Below are positions 17,805 to 26,293 of a stretch of 64,000 nt of DNA, one piece after another (positions within the stretch are counted from its first letter, which is position 1; each line of letters opens with the position of its first letter). The DNA is from Kitasatospora sp. NBC_01266 (GTDB taxonomy: Bacteria > Actinomycetota > Actinomycetes > Streptomycetales > Streptomycetaceae), in NCBI RefSeq assembly GCF_036242395.1, contig NZ_CP108458.1:1-64000 (forward strand), given 5' to 3'. The notes under the pieces are model-generated. The model saw only the letters and a list, made by a program, of their open reading frames with translations. It did no database searches and had not been told where the DNA came from. The position numbers and the translations under genes were made by a program.

Positions 17805-17983
17805 CCTGACTGACGCTGCACATACGCAAGCAGTGCGAGGCGGTGCGGGACCGGCGCAGGCGGCGTCACCCCGAGGCAGGCCGGCGCCGTCGCACGGTGC
17901 ACGTCGAGCGGCCGAGCCCCGCGTGGCGGCGCCACGCCGCACGTGCGCGCGCCGCCTGGGTGCCATGGCGAACAGCACCAGAG

Positions 17984-18010
17984 GCGGCGGCGAGCACTTC
18001 GTGCTCGCCG
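17984..18010. terminator. Bidirectional hairpin between convergent genes
   Basis: Perfect 12-bp arms GGCGGCGAGCAC / GTGCTCGCCGCC with a TTC loop lie between the stop of the SARP gene (17804) and the stop of the MerR-like gene (18043). Confidence 0.75.
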
Positions 18011-18042
18011 CCGACCGGTCATGGCCTGGCCAGGCGTGCGAG

Positions 18043-18390
18043 TCAGGTGTCCGCCAGCCGCGGGTCGCCTGCGGCCTGGCGGAGTTGTTCGTTGATGCGC
18101 AGGGCTTCTTCGAGTTGGTCTTCGAGGATGATGATGCGGCAGGCGGCGTCGATGGCGGTGCCCTGGTCGACGAGGTCGCGGGCGCGCATGGCGATGCGCA
18201 GTTGGTAGCGGGAGTAGCGGCGGTGGCCGCCGTCGGAGCGCAGGGGGGCGATGAGGCCTTGGTCGCCGAGGGAGCGCAGGAAGCCGGGGGTGGTGCCGGT
18301 CATCTCGGCGGCGCGGCCCATGGTGTAGGCGGGATAGTCGTCGTCGTCGAGGTTGTCGGGGGTGTGCGGTCGATTGGTGGCCGTGGTCAC
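18043..18390 (-). CDS. MerR-type helix-turn-helix protein
   Basis: 115 aa. The winged-helix MerR pattern is clear: YTMGRAAEMTGTTPGFLRSL, GLIAPLRSDGGHRRYSRYQL, then a helical C terminus (CRIIILEDQLEEALRINEQL). No effector domain or Cys pair is present. The start is a GTG with an AGAGGTG site 5 nt upstream. The long upstream region (18,458-19,215) contains a duplicated sequence and would be its leader or promoter. Similar short MerR proteins are common in streptomycetes near sigma-factor regulators; a STAS relic lies upstream. Confidence 0.85.
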   Translation of the reverse strand: MTTATNRPHTPDNLDDDDYPAYTMGRAAEMTGTTPGFLRSLGDQGLIAPLRSDGGHRRYSRYQLRIAMRARDLVDQGTAIDAACRIIILEDQLEEALRINEQLRQAAGDPRLADT

Positions 18391-18424
18391 TGCACCTCTT
18401 CTTGCTGTGTCGGGGACGCGTCGA

Positions 18425-18457
18425 GGGGCCCCGGCGCCGTTGCGGCTCCGGGGCCCC
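18425..18457. promoter_or_regulatory. Inverted repeat upstream of the MerR-type gene
   Basis: Perfect 10-bp arms GGGGCCCCGG / CCGGGGCCCC are separated by 13 nt and lie 35-67 bp upstream of the GTG at 18390. It could be an autoregulatory operator or an RNA hairpin in the leader. Confidence 0.5.
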
Positions 18458-18739
18458 GAAGGGTTTTACACCATCTACCGGCCTGGGCCGGGTTCCTTAT
18501 GTCCGCGACTCCCCAAGGGGTGGGGTGTGCGGGGATCGCGTATGCGTGACCGGAAACCACCGTCCTCGTACTCAAAAGGGGGTCTGCGGTGTCCGCCCGG
18601 GTGAATACCTCACGGGCCGGGCGATCCTGATGGCGCTCTGTCCCCTCCGTTCATCCTCAGTACTGATCGGACATTGCGAACTGCTGGTCCTGCGTGGTTG
18701 AGCGGGTACTTCTCCGCACTGCTGAACTGCCAACTACCT

Positions 18740-19058
18740 GGTACTGCTCGGCGGCCCCTTGCGGGCCGCCCGGTCCGGCGGCCAGCCCCGTCGCCCGTCG
18801 TGCTCACCTGCCTGGCTTGGAACCCCACTGCCGGACCTCCCAGCACGCGCGCCTGCAGTCCTGGCGCCTTTGCTGGGATCCCGCGTACCGCGACTGCCGG
18901 TACCGCTCGACTCAACTTCACTGCTGGTACTGCCACTGCACTTACCGCGGTACCGCTCGGTGGTGGCCCCTGATACCTGCGGGCCACCCGGCCCGGCTGC
19001 CGGTCCCGTCGCCTTGCTGCACCAACTGGCTTCGGGACCCCGCAGCCGGGCCGGCCTG
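18740..19058. repeat. Tandemly duplicated non-coding segment
   Basis: Segment A (18740-18841) and segment B (18949-19058) can be aligned over most of their length. Both begin GGTACYGCTCGG, then share TGCGGGCC(G/A)CCCGG, CCCGTCGCC, CTGGCTT and GCCGG blocks. The 107 bp between them carries further GGTAC motifs (18,899, 18,925 and 18,949). The plus-strand frame (18694-19074) would encode a Trp/Cys/Tyr-rich peptide with poor codon bias, so RNA or structural DNA is preferred. It lies upstream of the MerR-type gene. Confidence 0.55.
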
Positions 19059-19215
19059 CGAACTTCGGTACTGACAGCCCGCCAGTTCGTGTCTGGCGGG
19101 TACCGCTTGACTGCGCCTACGAGAGAAACGTTAACCACAGCCCATGGCAATGTCTACTACAGCCAGCACAGATTTTTCGGTGTCCGCGAGGAAGGTAGCC
19201 TCTGCCCTGCGGGGA

Positions 19216-19434
19216 CTACCGCGCACCCCGCCCGCGTTTCACGCTTCCCGGGCTCTGCCGGTCGGCCCGGTCGCGGGCCGCGACGAGGGCACGCAGGCCC
19301 GCGCAGTCCACGAACGTGACCCCCGACGGGTCGAGCACGACCTCACCGCGCCGGCGCAGCGCGTCGACCAAGGCGCGCTGCAGCGCGGGAGCGGTGGCGA
19401 GATCGATGTCGCCGCCCTTCTCACCGCGGCCTGA
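19216..19434 (-). pseudogene. STAS-domain anti-anti-sigma fragment
   Basis: The minus-strand frame to the TAG at 19216 encodes GGDIDLATAPALQRALVDAL, RRRGEVVLDPSGVTFVD and CAGLRALVAARDRADR. This is the central part of a STAS domain (GELDLATAPxL ... VxLDLSGVxFxDSxGL). The usual phosphoacceptor Ser after FVD is Cys (VDCAGL). No start codon exists because an in-frame stop lies just upstream, so it is an N-terminally truncated relic. Confidence 0.65.
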
Positions 19435-19551
19435 GACAGGTCCAGCATCGGGCCAAAGCGCCCTGACACAACCTCAGCCACCACATCCCCGGCACCGTGA
19501 CAGCGCCGGCGCGCGGGGCGTGACGGTGGACATGGGATTCCTCGACACCAA

Positions 19552-19572
19552 ACGCAATGATTTTGCTTTAAG
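19552..19572. promoter_or_regulatory. Probable TetR operator upstream of amidase genes
   Basis: The 21-bp site ACGCAAT-GAT-TTTGCTTTAAG differs at only three central bases from the site at 21400-21420 in front of the tetR gene. A weaker third match starts at 19598 (ACGCAA...GCTTTT). GCAA / TTGC halves give it partial dyad symmetry. It lies 91 bp upstream of the first amidase-operon start. Confidence 0.7.
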
Positions 19573-19662
19573 TCACCGCAGGCTCTACCGTCGCCTAACG
19601 CAAACACTTAGCTTTTGGTCGGGGGTCGCTCCGCCCATCCAGCCCCGAGGAGAGAGAAGTCC

Positions 19663-19872
19663 ATGTCCTCCGCTGAACTCACCCCGCCGGAAGCGGCCCA
19701 CTGGGCCGCCCGCACCGGGCTCCGGCTGCCGGCCGACCGCCACGCCGCGGTCGCGGCCACCGCCAACCACATCCACTCCGTCGTCGCGGTCCTGCGGGAG
19801 CTGGACTTCGGGGACACCCCGCCCGCCCCCGCCTACCGCGCGGACCAGGAGATGCACGATGCAGCCGTATGA
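19663..19872 (+). CDS. AtzG-like (DUF4089/GatC-like) small amidase subunit
   Basis: 69 aa. It reads as a GatC/AtzG-type helical hairpin: PPEAAHWAARTGLRLPADRH, then AVAATANHIHSVVAVLREL and FGDTPPAPAYRADQEM. The xPAPxYR ending is typical of the small protein that stabilises AtzE-type amidases. A GAGGAGAGAG site precedes the ATG. Its last 14 bases overlap the next gene, implying translational coupling and a 1:1 complex in the cytoplasm. Confidence 0.75.
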   Translation: MSSAELTPPEAAHWAARTGLRLPADRHAAVAATANHIHSVVAVLRELDFGDTPPAPAYRADQEMHDAAV

Positions 19873-21250
19873 ACTGTCCCTGAGCGCGGCCGCCGAGGCG
19901 ATCCGGGCTCGGCGGCTGTCCCCCGTCGAGCTGGCCGACTCCGTCCTTGAGCGCATCGAACAGGTGGACCCGCACCTTCAGGCCTACGTCACCGTCACCG
20001 CCGAGCACACCCGACGGGCCTCGCGCGAAGCCGAGAACGACATCGCGGCCGGCCGCTACCGTGGTCCGCTGCACGGCATCCCGATGGGCCTCAAGGACCT
20101 GATCGACGTCGCCGGCGTGGCGACGTCGGCCAGCTCCCGTGTCCGGGCCGACCACCGCGCGCAGGCCGACAGCACCGTCGCCGCACGCCTGTCGGCGGCC
20201 GGAGCCATCCTGGTCGGCAAGACCCACACCCACGAGTTCGCCTACGGGCTGACCACCCCGCAGACCAACAACGCCTGGGACACCGGCCGGGTCGCCGGCG
20301 GCTCCAGCGGCGGATCCGCCGTCGCCGTCGCCGCGGGCACCGCCACCTTCGCCCTGGGCACCGACACCGGCGGATCGATCCGGGTGCCCGCCGCGCTGAA
20401 CGGGGTGGTCGGCTTCAAGCCGACGTACGGCCTCGTCCCCCGCCACGGCGTCACGTCCCTGTCCTGGTCACTGGACCACGTCGGCCCGATCACCCGCACA
20501 GTCGAGGACTCGGCCCTGGTCCTGGCGGCCCTGGCCGGACACGACCCCCGCGATCCCGCCTCGCTGACCGCACCGGGCACGGACTACCGGCCGACCGCGG
20601 ACGCGGACCTGACGGGCCTGCGCGTGGGCGTGCCGCGCACCTACTTCTTCGACCACGTCGATGCCCAGGTGGAAGCCGCCGTACGACGCGCGATCGACCA
20701 GCTTCGGGCCCTCGGCGCACGCCTCGTCGACGTCGAGATCCCCATGACCCGCTACATCCAGGCCACCCAGTGGGGCCTGATGGTGCCCGAGGCGACCGCC
20801 TACCACGAGAGCACCCTGCGCACGGTCCCCGAGCTGTACCAGGCCGACGTCCGCATCCTCCTCGAGGCCGGCGAACTGATGCCCGCCGGGGACTACCTCC
20901 GCGCCCAGCGCGCCCGCACCCTCATGCGGCAGGAATGGGCGCGCATGCTGCGGGACGTCGACCTGATCGCCGCCCCCTCCGTCCCGGCAACCGCGGCCAA
21001 GGCCGGCCAGGAGACGATCACCTGGGCCGACGGCACGGTCGAGGGTGTCTCCGACGCCTACGTACGCCTTTCATCCCCTGCCAACATCACCGGGCTGCCG
21101 TCCCTGTCGGTACCGGTCGGCCACGATGCGGCGGGTCTGCCGATCGGCATGCAGCTGCTCGGGCGACCGCTCGGCGAGAGCGTGCTCCTGCGAGTCGGCC
21201 ACGCCTACGAGCAGACCCAGCCCACCCGCGAGCTCGCGCGCGCAGCCTGA
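19859..21250 (+). CDS. Amidase-signature hydrolase (AtzE-like)
   Basis: 463 aa, normal length. The Ser-cisSer-Lys triad is present: Lys79 (MGLKDLIDVAG), Ser149 (VAGGSSGGSA) and Ser173 (GTDTGGSIRVPA). With an AtzG-like partner encoded just upstream, AtzE-type activity (1-carboxybiuret or related amide hydrolysis) is the best guess; a GatA-like or general amidase is the alternative. The ATG at 19859 lies inside the AtzG-like gene. An open frame extending to 19316 upstream is not used. The unit is probably controlled by the TetR protein encoded at 21430. Confidence 0.85.
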   Translation: MQPYELSLSAAAEAIRARRLSPVELADSVLERIEQVDPHLQAYVTVTAEHTRRASREAENDIAAGRYRGPLHGIPMGLKDLIDVAGVATSASSRVRADHRAQADSTVAARLSAAGAILVGKTHTHEFAYGLTTPQTNNAWDTGRVAGGSSGGSAVAVAAGTATFALGTDTGGSIRVPAALNGVVGFKPTYGLVPRHGVTSLSWSLDHVGPITRTVEDSALVLAALAGHDPRDPASLTAPGTDYRPTADADLTGLRVGVPRTYFFDHVDAQVEAAVRRAIDQLRALGARLVDVEIPMTRYIQATQWGLMVPEATAYHESTLRTVPELYQADVRILLEAGELMPAGDYLRAQRARTLMRQEWARMLRDVDLIAAPSVPATAAKAGQETITWADGTVEGVSDAYVRLSSPANITGLPSLSVPVGHDAAGLPIGMQLLGRPLGESVLLRVGHAYEQTQPTRELARAA

Positions 21251-21399
21251 ACGAGTGCTTCCGGCCCGGCCGAACCATTCGTCCGGGCCGAAGGCCGCTC
21301 CTCGCAGGCGTGCGCGAGGTGGCGGTGCGTCCACGGCTCGTGGCGCGACGGTCATCGAACGAGTGGCCAGTTCGTCGCACGGAAATGGACGGTCGCTAG

Positions 21400-21420
21400 A
21401 CGCAATTGGTTTGCTTTAAG
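21400..21420. promoter_or_regulatory. Probable TetR operator at its own gene
   Basis: Site ACGCAAT-TGG-TTTGCTTTAAG ends 9 nt before the ATG of the TetR gene and runs into its AAGGTG ribosome-binding site. 18 of 21 positions match the site at 19552, so autoregulation together with control of the amidase genes is likely. Confidence 0.7.
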
Positions 21421-21429
21421 GTGGGCGCT

Positions 21430-21993
21430 ATGAGCAGGCAGATGGCGCGCCCCGGTGGGCGCAGCGCCCGGGTCCAGGCATCGGTCCACGCCGCCGTACA
21501 CGAACTCGCGTCGGAAGTGGGCCGGGACGCCCTGACGGTGCCGCTGGTCGCCCAGCGTGCGGGTGTGACGCCGTCGACGATCTACCGCCGCTGGGGGGAC
21601 CTGCAGGAGCTGTTGTCGGACGTAGCGGTCGAGCGTCTGCGGCCCGACACCGCACCGGGGGACCACGGCGCCCTGGCATCCGACCTGACGTCCTGGGCCG
21701 AGCAGTTCCTCAACGAGATGGCCTGCCCCGCCGGTCGCGCCTACATCCGCGACGCCCTGCTCGGCGACCCCGACGGCAGCAACGCCGGCCAGTGCTCGGC
21801 CTACGCCGCCGACCAGATCAACTTCATCCTCACCCGAGCAGCCGAACGCGGGGAGCGGACCCTCGACGTCGAGACGGTCATCGACCGCGTCGTCGCGCCC
21901 ATGATGTACCGCATCCTCTTCCGCCCGGACGGACTCGACGCCGCGTACGCGCGCCGACTCGTGGCAGAGATTCTCGGCCCGACCGGCCCGTGA
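21430..21993 (+). CDS. TetR-family transcriptional regulator
   Basis: 187 aa. The N-terminal HTH is clear (ALTVPLVAQRAGVTPSTIYRRWGDLQELLSDVA). The C-terminal ligand domain is helical (AEQFLNEMACPAGRAYIRDAL, VETVIDRVVAPMMYRILF), resembling TetR_C_16-type regulators. The start at 21430 is preferred over the earlier GTG/ATG codons because AAGGTG precedes it and the family begins here. The operator-like site directly upstream matches one ahead of the amidase operon, so the ligand may be an amide substrate. Confidence 0.88.
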   Translation: MSRQMARPGGRSARVQASVHAAVHELASEVGRDALTVPLVAQRAGVTPSTIYRRWGDLQELLSDVAVERLRPDTAPGDHGALASDLTSWAEQFLNEMACPAGRAYIRDALLGDPDGSNAGQCSAYAADQINFILTRAAERGERTLDVETVIDRVVAPMMYRILFRPDGLDAAYARRLVAEILGPTGP

Positions 21994-22001
21994 CCAGGTG
22001 A

Positions 22002-22724
22002 TCACACCGGCGTGCCCCCTGGCAGTGCCTCCGGTGCCCGGGCCTCGGAGGCCGGGACGACCTCGCCGCGTGGGGCGGGTCGGCGCGCGCCCGCTCCAGC
22101 CCGTCCAGGCGCGGCATGCGGGTGTCCATCACTGGCCTTTGTCGGGCGGCCGGGCGTGTCGTGCCGTCGGCCCAGGTAGCTGATCATCGCGAGCGAGAAG
22201 CCGGTCTCTTCGGCCGGCTCGCGGCAGGTGCGTCCAGCGGCTCGTTGGGCGCGGAGCCAGTCGAGATCGATCTGACGCCGACGGGTCGCTCTGCCCTCAC
22301 GTGTCATGCCGTACTCGCGGACCAGGGCCTTGATGGCGTCGACGTTCACGCCGGCGTGCTCCGCGATCCACTTGAGCGAGCGGTACTCGTCGAGGTAGAA
22401 GCGGGCGAACCTGTCCCTGGGGAGTGCGGCGCGAGCCCGGCGAACGGCCGCTCCTCCCTCCCACTTCGCGCTCTTCGCCGCCCCGGGCGGGGCCGGCTGC
22501 CCCTTCAGGACGAAGCGGACAGCGTCATGGCTGACGCCGAGGCGGCGGGCGGCCTGAGCCATCGTCAGACGCAGCGCCACCCGTTGGGTGCCGCCCTGCC
22601 CCGGACGCCGCGGCCCCCGACCCGGATCTCCACCGAGTTCGGGAGCGGTCGAAGGCCATGTGAACCGGGTAAAGATGCTGAAGCGGCGGATGTTCGGCCG
22701 CGCGGGCCTGGACCTCCTACGCAA
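22002..22724 (-). CDS. Protein with repeated helix-turn-helix motifs, probably truncated
   Basis: The open frame is 240 aa, but coding-like sequence begins near LRLTMAQAARRLGVSHDAVR (ATG at 22562). Three HTH-like segments are visible: MAQAARRLGVSHDAVRFVL, LKWIAEHAGVNVDAIKALVR and PAEETGFSLAMISYLGRRH. Repeated HTHs of this sort are found at the C terminus of TniQ-like or phage-associated proteins. The N-terminal part looks out of frame or lost and the C-terminal tail is low-complexity. Only 21 bp separate it from the beta-lactamase-like gene. Confidence 0.4.
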   Translation of the reverse strand: MRRRSRPARPNIRRFSIFTRFTWPSTAPELGGDPGRGPRRPGQGGTQRVALRLTMAQAARRLGVSHDAVRFVLKGQPAPPGAAKSAKWEGGAAVRRARAALPRDRFARFYLDEYRSLKWIAEHAGVNVDAIKALVREYGMTREGRATRRRQIDLDWLRAQRAAGRTCREPAEETGFSLAMISYLGRRHDTPGRPTKASDGHPHAAPGRAGAGARRPAPRGEVVPASEARAPEALPGGTPV

Positions 22725-22745
22725 GCGTGTTCCCCTCGCGGTGGG

Positions 22746-24359
22746 TCAGGGTGTCGCCTGGTCGGTGTGGCGGTGGAGTCGTCCGTGGTTGCGCCACCAG
22801 AGGACCTGTCCATCGGGTCCGCGCAGGAAGTCGCTGCGGGTGCCGATCGGCTGCCCGGAGGGGTCGAGGTCGAGTCCGTAGTCGGGGCGGTAGAACGCCA
22901 CGCCCAGCTCGTTGGTCTCGCCCTCCGTGGTCATCGTCCCCTGCAGGCGGCCCTGGTGGGCGCGGAATTCGACGTGGGTCTCCTCCCACGTGCCGGCTTC
23001 GTTGATCCGCCGGTTCAGGTAGTGCCCCTCGTAGGGGGCCAGTTCCGCGGCGCTCAGGTGTCGGGCTTCGGCGGGGAGGTTGCTGACCTGGGCGAACCGC
23101 CGCAGCGCCCAGTCGTCGGTGAAGAGGTCGTCGCGAAGGCGTGAGCCGCCGACCGAGTTGGTGAGCAGGGTCAGCACGAAGCTGCGGCCGGGCACCATCA
23201 GGAAGCCGGAGACCTGACCCGGCCAGGTGCCTCCGTGCTGCACGATCCGGGGGCCCTGGGCCGTGGGCCGCAGCATCCAGGTGACGCCCATCCCGTCGAG
23301 TTCCACGACGATGGTGCCGCCGGGTCCCGGGCGTGAGCGCATCCGCTCCAGTGACGCCTTGCTCAGCAGTCTGGTGCCGTTGGGGGCGGTGCCGTCGCCG
23401 AGGTGGAAGCGGGCCCAGGCCAGTTGGTCGCGCACGCTCGAGACGAGTCCGCCGGTCGGGGCGAGGCTGCGCGGTTGGGGCCAGAAGGAGGGCTCCACCA
23501 CCGCTTTGCCGTTGACGACGTTGTGCGAGGCTGCGATGTTGCGGCCGATGATCTCGTCGCTGGAGAAGCTGCTGTGACGTAGTTCGAGCGGGTCCAGGAG
23601 CAGGCTGCGGACCGCGGCCTCGTAGCTGCGGCCGCTGGCGACCTCCAGGATGCGCCCGGCGACGCAGAGCCCCGCGTTGTTGTAGGCGAACGTCCGGCCG
23701 ACCGGCGTGAGCTGGGGCAGGCGGGCCATGGAGTCCACGAAGCGGGTCACCGCGTCGGCGCCCCGGCCGAAGTCCTGGAAGTCGTCACCGAGCCAACCGG
23801 CACTGTGATTGAGAAGCTGACGCAGAGTCACCTGCCGCGAGGCGGTACGGTCGGCCACGGCGAAGTCGGGCAGGTACCGGCGGACGGGGGCGTCGAGGTC
23901 GATCCTGCCCCGTTCGACCAGCCGCATCAGCGCCGTGCCGGTGAAGGTCTTCGTGGTCGAGCCGATCCGGAAGCGCGTGTCCCCGTCGACGGGCACCGGG
24001 TGGTCGACGTTGGTGACACCGTATCCTCTGACATACTCGCGGTCCCCCAGCAGCAGGCCCACCGCCGCCCCGGGGATCGCGTAGGCCGTCATGGCGGCCT
24101 CGATCTTGGCGTCGAGCTCCCGCAGCAGCGATCGGTGTGCGCCGTCCACGGCGCCGGTGGGTCGTCGGGTGGCGGCGCGGGCCGGAGCCGGTGTGAGCGA
24201 CAGAGCCGCCCCGCCTGCGGCGATGCGGAGCAGGTTGCGGCGCGAGAGCGGGCGGGCGGCACCGGGCACTGTGACCGCGGGGGCGTCGAGGCTGTCGGGA
24301 GCGGCGAAGGCGGCGGCGTGATCGGCCTGGTCCAGGGCTGTCGGCGTCACCTCGTTCAC
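22746..24359 (-). CDS. Tat-secreted class C beta-lactamase-like serine hydrolase
   Basis: 537 aa from the GTG at 24359. A twin-arginine signal lies near residues 39-62 (LSRRNLLRIAAGGAALSL...ARA). The active-site motifs are S134-x-x-K137 (GSTTK), Y226-N-N and HGG (IVQHGGTWPG). The last 100 residues may be a lipocalin-like domain as in D-aminopeptidases or esterases of this clan. The start overlaps the upstream TGA as GTGA, implying translational coupling with the alpha/beta hydrolase. An open GTG at 24404 would overlap more and was rejected. Confidence 0.85.
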   Translation of the reverse strand: MNEVTPTALDQADHAAAFAAPDSLDAPAVTVPGAARPLSRRNLLRIAAGGAALSLTPAPARAATRRPTGAVDGAHRSLLRELDAKIEAAMTAYAIPGAAVGLLLGDREYVRGYGVTNVDHPVPVDGDTRFRIGSTTKTFTGTALMRLVERGRIDLDAPVRRYLPDFAVADRTASRQVTLRQLLNHSAGWLGDDFQDFGRGADAVTRFVDSMARLPQLTPVGRTFAYNNAGLCVAGRILEVASGRSYEAAVRSLLLDPLELRHSSFSSDEIIGRNIAASHNVVNGKAVVEPSFWPQPRSLAPTGGLVSSVRDQLAWARFHLGDGTAPNGTRLLSKASLERMRSRPGPGGTIVVELDGMGVTWMLRPTAQGPRIVQHGGTWPGQVSGFLMVPGRSFVLTLLTNSVGGSRLRDDLFTDDWALRRFAQVSNLPAEARHLSAAELAPYEGHYLNRRINEAGTWEETHVEFRAHQGRLQGTMTTEGETNELGVAFYRPDYGLDLDPSGQPIGTRSDFLRGPDGQVLWWRNHGRLHRHTDQATP

Positions 24360-25873
24360 CTCTGCCCGATGATGAACGGTGGCGGCTGCACCGAGGCCAC
24401 GCACCGGGTGTCGGGGTGGTCGGGGCGGTCGTAGAAGGAGGTGATCACGTGTGAGCCGCAGGGGGTGTCGAACACGCCGTGCGCGACGCCAGCGAGCGTC
24501 ACCACAATCGAGTTCCGCAGCGTCAGTGCGGCGTAGCGCCCCCAGACCGCGCCGGTCTGAGCGTCGAAGCTCCCGGAGATGGCGAGCGTCGGAATGGTGC
24601 TGCGGGTGACCTCACGGATGGACGGGTCCGCTGCGGGGACGTCCCAGGCGCGGCAGGCTTCGCGCAGGAACGCCAGCTGTGGCGCTTGGGCCAGGACAGA
24701 GGTGGGGAAGGTCGGGAAGGCCCGCAAGCCGGCCGTCAGCTGCTCGCGCGCGGTCTCGAAGGGGACCCATTCGCTGCACCACACGCTCAGGGACAGGCCG
24801 TGGGCGAAGATTCCCTCGCTGCCGGGCAGGCGGGTGGACGCCCACTGCTCGGCTACCAGTTGCGGGTTGCCGTGGGCCAGCTCGTCCACGGCCATCGGGA
24901 ACTCGGCGGGAGTGTGGCTGGCCCGGACCATCCAGTTCACCAGTGCTCCGCCGTCGAGGACCACCGTCACCGGCCCGGCCCCCGGCACGGTCACCTGGGT
25001 CGTGACCGGGTGGGCCTCCAACCGGCTCACCAAACCGGTGAACACCGCGGCAAGCTCCGGGTAGCGCGTGCGGCAGGCGGGCTGCGCCGCGCACGCACCG
25101 GTGATGTTGTCGAACGACTCCTTGACGCTGCTCCAGGTCCAGCCGGGCGTTGCCACCGATGGCGGCACCACCCCGTCGAGCGTCACCGAGCGGATCCCCT
25201 GCGGGTACCTGCGCATGTAGGTCAGCGCCAGTTCGGTTCCGTAGGAATGGGAGAACACGTTCCATTCCGGGATGTCGAGTGCCGTCCGCAGGTCCGCCAG
25301 GTCGGCCGCACTCTCGGTGGAGTTGTACGCCGCGAGGTCGACGCCCTCGGCTGCCAGTCGGCCGCGGCAAGCGGAAACGGCCTGCACGTACAAGCGGCCG
25401 GTGGAGGGGGCGTCGTAGGGCAGCCCGATCCGCTGCTGGTAGAACCTGTCGATCTCGGGGCAGGTCAGGGCGGGCGGCGAGGAGAGCGTCCCGCGCTGCG
25501 ACATGACGACGAGATCGCGGTCCCGGTTCAGGCCGGTCTCGGTGATCTGCTTAATGTCGCTGATGGCGTCCTGCCCCGGTCCGCCGGGCAGGAACACGAT
25601 CGGGTCCCCATGCGGTCCCGGAGACTGGGAGGGGACGATCGCGACAGCGAGCCGAAGCTGTTGCCCATGGGGCCGGGCCCGGCTCTCCGGCACCACCAGG
25701 TATCCGCAGCCGGCCCGCACGCCGTGCGGAAGCGTGGGCGGACAGGGGCCCGGCACGAACCGTGACGTGTGCTCCGTCCTCACCACGGACCCTTCGGCCG
25801 CGGCCCCGCTCGGCACGGCCGCCAGAGTCGTAGCCAGCAGGCCGGCCAGGACGGTCAGCTTCACGGCTCTCAT
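24356..25873 (-). CDS. Secreted alpha/beta-hydrolase (proline-iminopeptidase/tripeptidyl-peptidase type)
   Basis: 505 aa. A Sec signal peptide spans residues 1-27 (VLAGLLATTLAAVPSGAAA). The oxyanion motif LPGGPGQDA, nucleophile FSHSYGTEL, Asp in SGSFDAQTG and His in GVAHGVFD make a complete triad, and a TAP-like C-terminal domain is present. Several Cys suggest disulfides outside the cell. A GAGGTG site precedes GTG-ATG (25876/25873). It is the first gene of a two-gene unit with the beta-lactamase-like hydrolase, so both may act on peptides or esters outside the cell. Confidence 0.85.
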   Translation of the reverse strand: MRAVKLTVLAGLLATTLAAVPSGAAAEGSVVRTEHTSRFVPGPCPPTLPHGVRAGCGYLVVPESRARPHGQQLRLAVAIVPSQSPGPHGDPIVFLPGGPGQDAISDIKQITETGLNRDRDLVVMSQRGTLSSPPALTCPEIDRFYQQRIGLPYDAPSTGRLYVQAVSACRGRLAAEGVDLAAYNSTESAADLADLRTALDIPEWNVFSHSYGTELALTYMRRYPQGIRSVTLDGVVPPSVATPGWTWSSVKESFDNITGACAAQPACRTRYPELAAVFTGLVSRLEAHPVTTQVTVPGAGPVTVVLDGGALVNWMVRASHTPAEFPMAVDELAHGNPQLVAEQWASTRLPGSEGIFAHGLSLSVWCSEWVPFETAREQLTAGLRAFPTFPTSVLAQAPQLAFLREACRAWDVPAADPSIREVTRSTIPTLAISGSFDAQTGAVWGRYAALTLRNSIVVTLAGVAHGVFDTPCGSHVITSFYDRPDHPDTRCVASVQPPPFIIGQR

Positions 25874-26293
25874 CACGACACCTCAAATCTGCTGCAGACA
25901 ACCGAGGTCACCGGCCCACACTTGCAGGCTGACGTTCCATCAGGTCCCCGGTGCCGCGCACGGCCCGCCGAAGATCACCATTTAGAAGGAAGCGGCTTAC
26001 TGACTTTGGCGGGCCGCTATCCGGGCTGCCGGGGCCGAGGCGACACCCTCGTGCGACCACCGGGCCAGCCCCGACCTGCGGCGTCGCACCCGATGCGCAA
26101 CCGGTCGTTGCGCAGGCCGTCGCAATCGCGGCCGCGGGTTGCGCGGGCCGTCGCAGTTGAGCAGCGCAGGCGGTGCGCAGCAAGGCCACCCTTCCTGCGC
26201 CCGTGACCGAGCGGCCGCTGCGGCGGTTGCACGGATGTGACGGCCTCACCGCTGCCCCGGCGGCCGCGTAGTCCCGGGCCCTCTCCGCCATGG
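25874..26293. other. Intergenic region, no gene seen
   Basis: No frame has both coding bias and a start. Around 26,095-26,180 there are reiterated GCAGGCCGTCGCA-like words. It holds the presumed promoter of the 25873 operon. Confidence 0.4.

Noticed and set aside
14871..18390. A secondary-metabolite gene cluster controlled by the SARP gene
   Set aside because: No polyketide, peptide, terpene or tailoring biosynthetic genes are adjacent.
18694..19074. Trp/Cys/Tyr-rich plus-strand ORF of about 126 codons
   Set aside because: No ribosome-binding site, weak third-position bias and coincidence with a tandem duplication; treated as non-coding, although a protein cannot be fully excluded.
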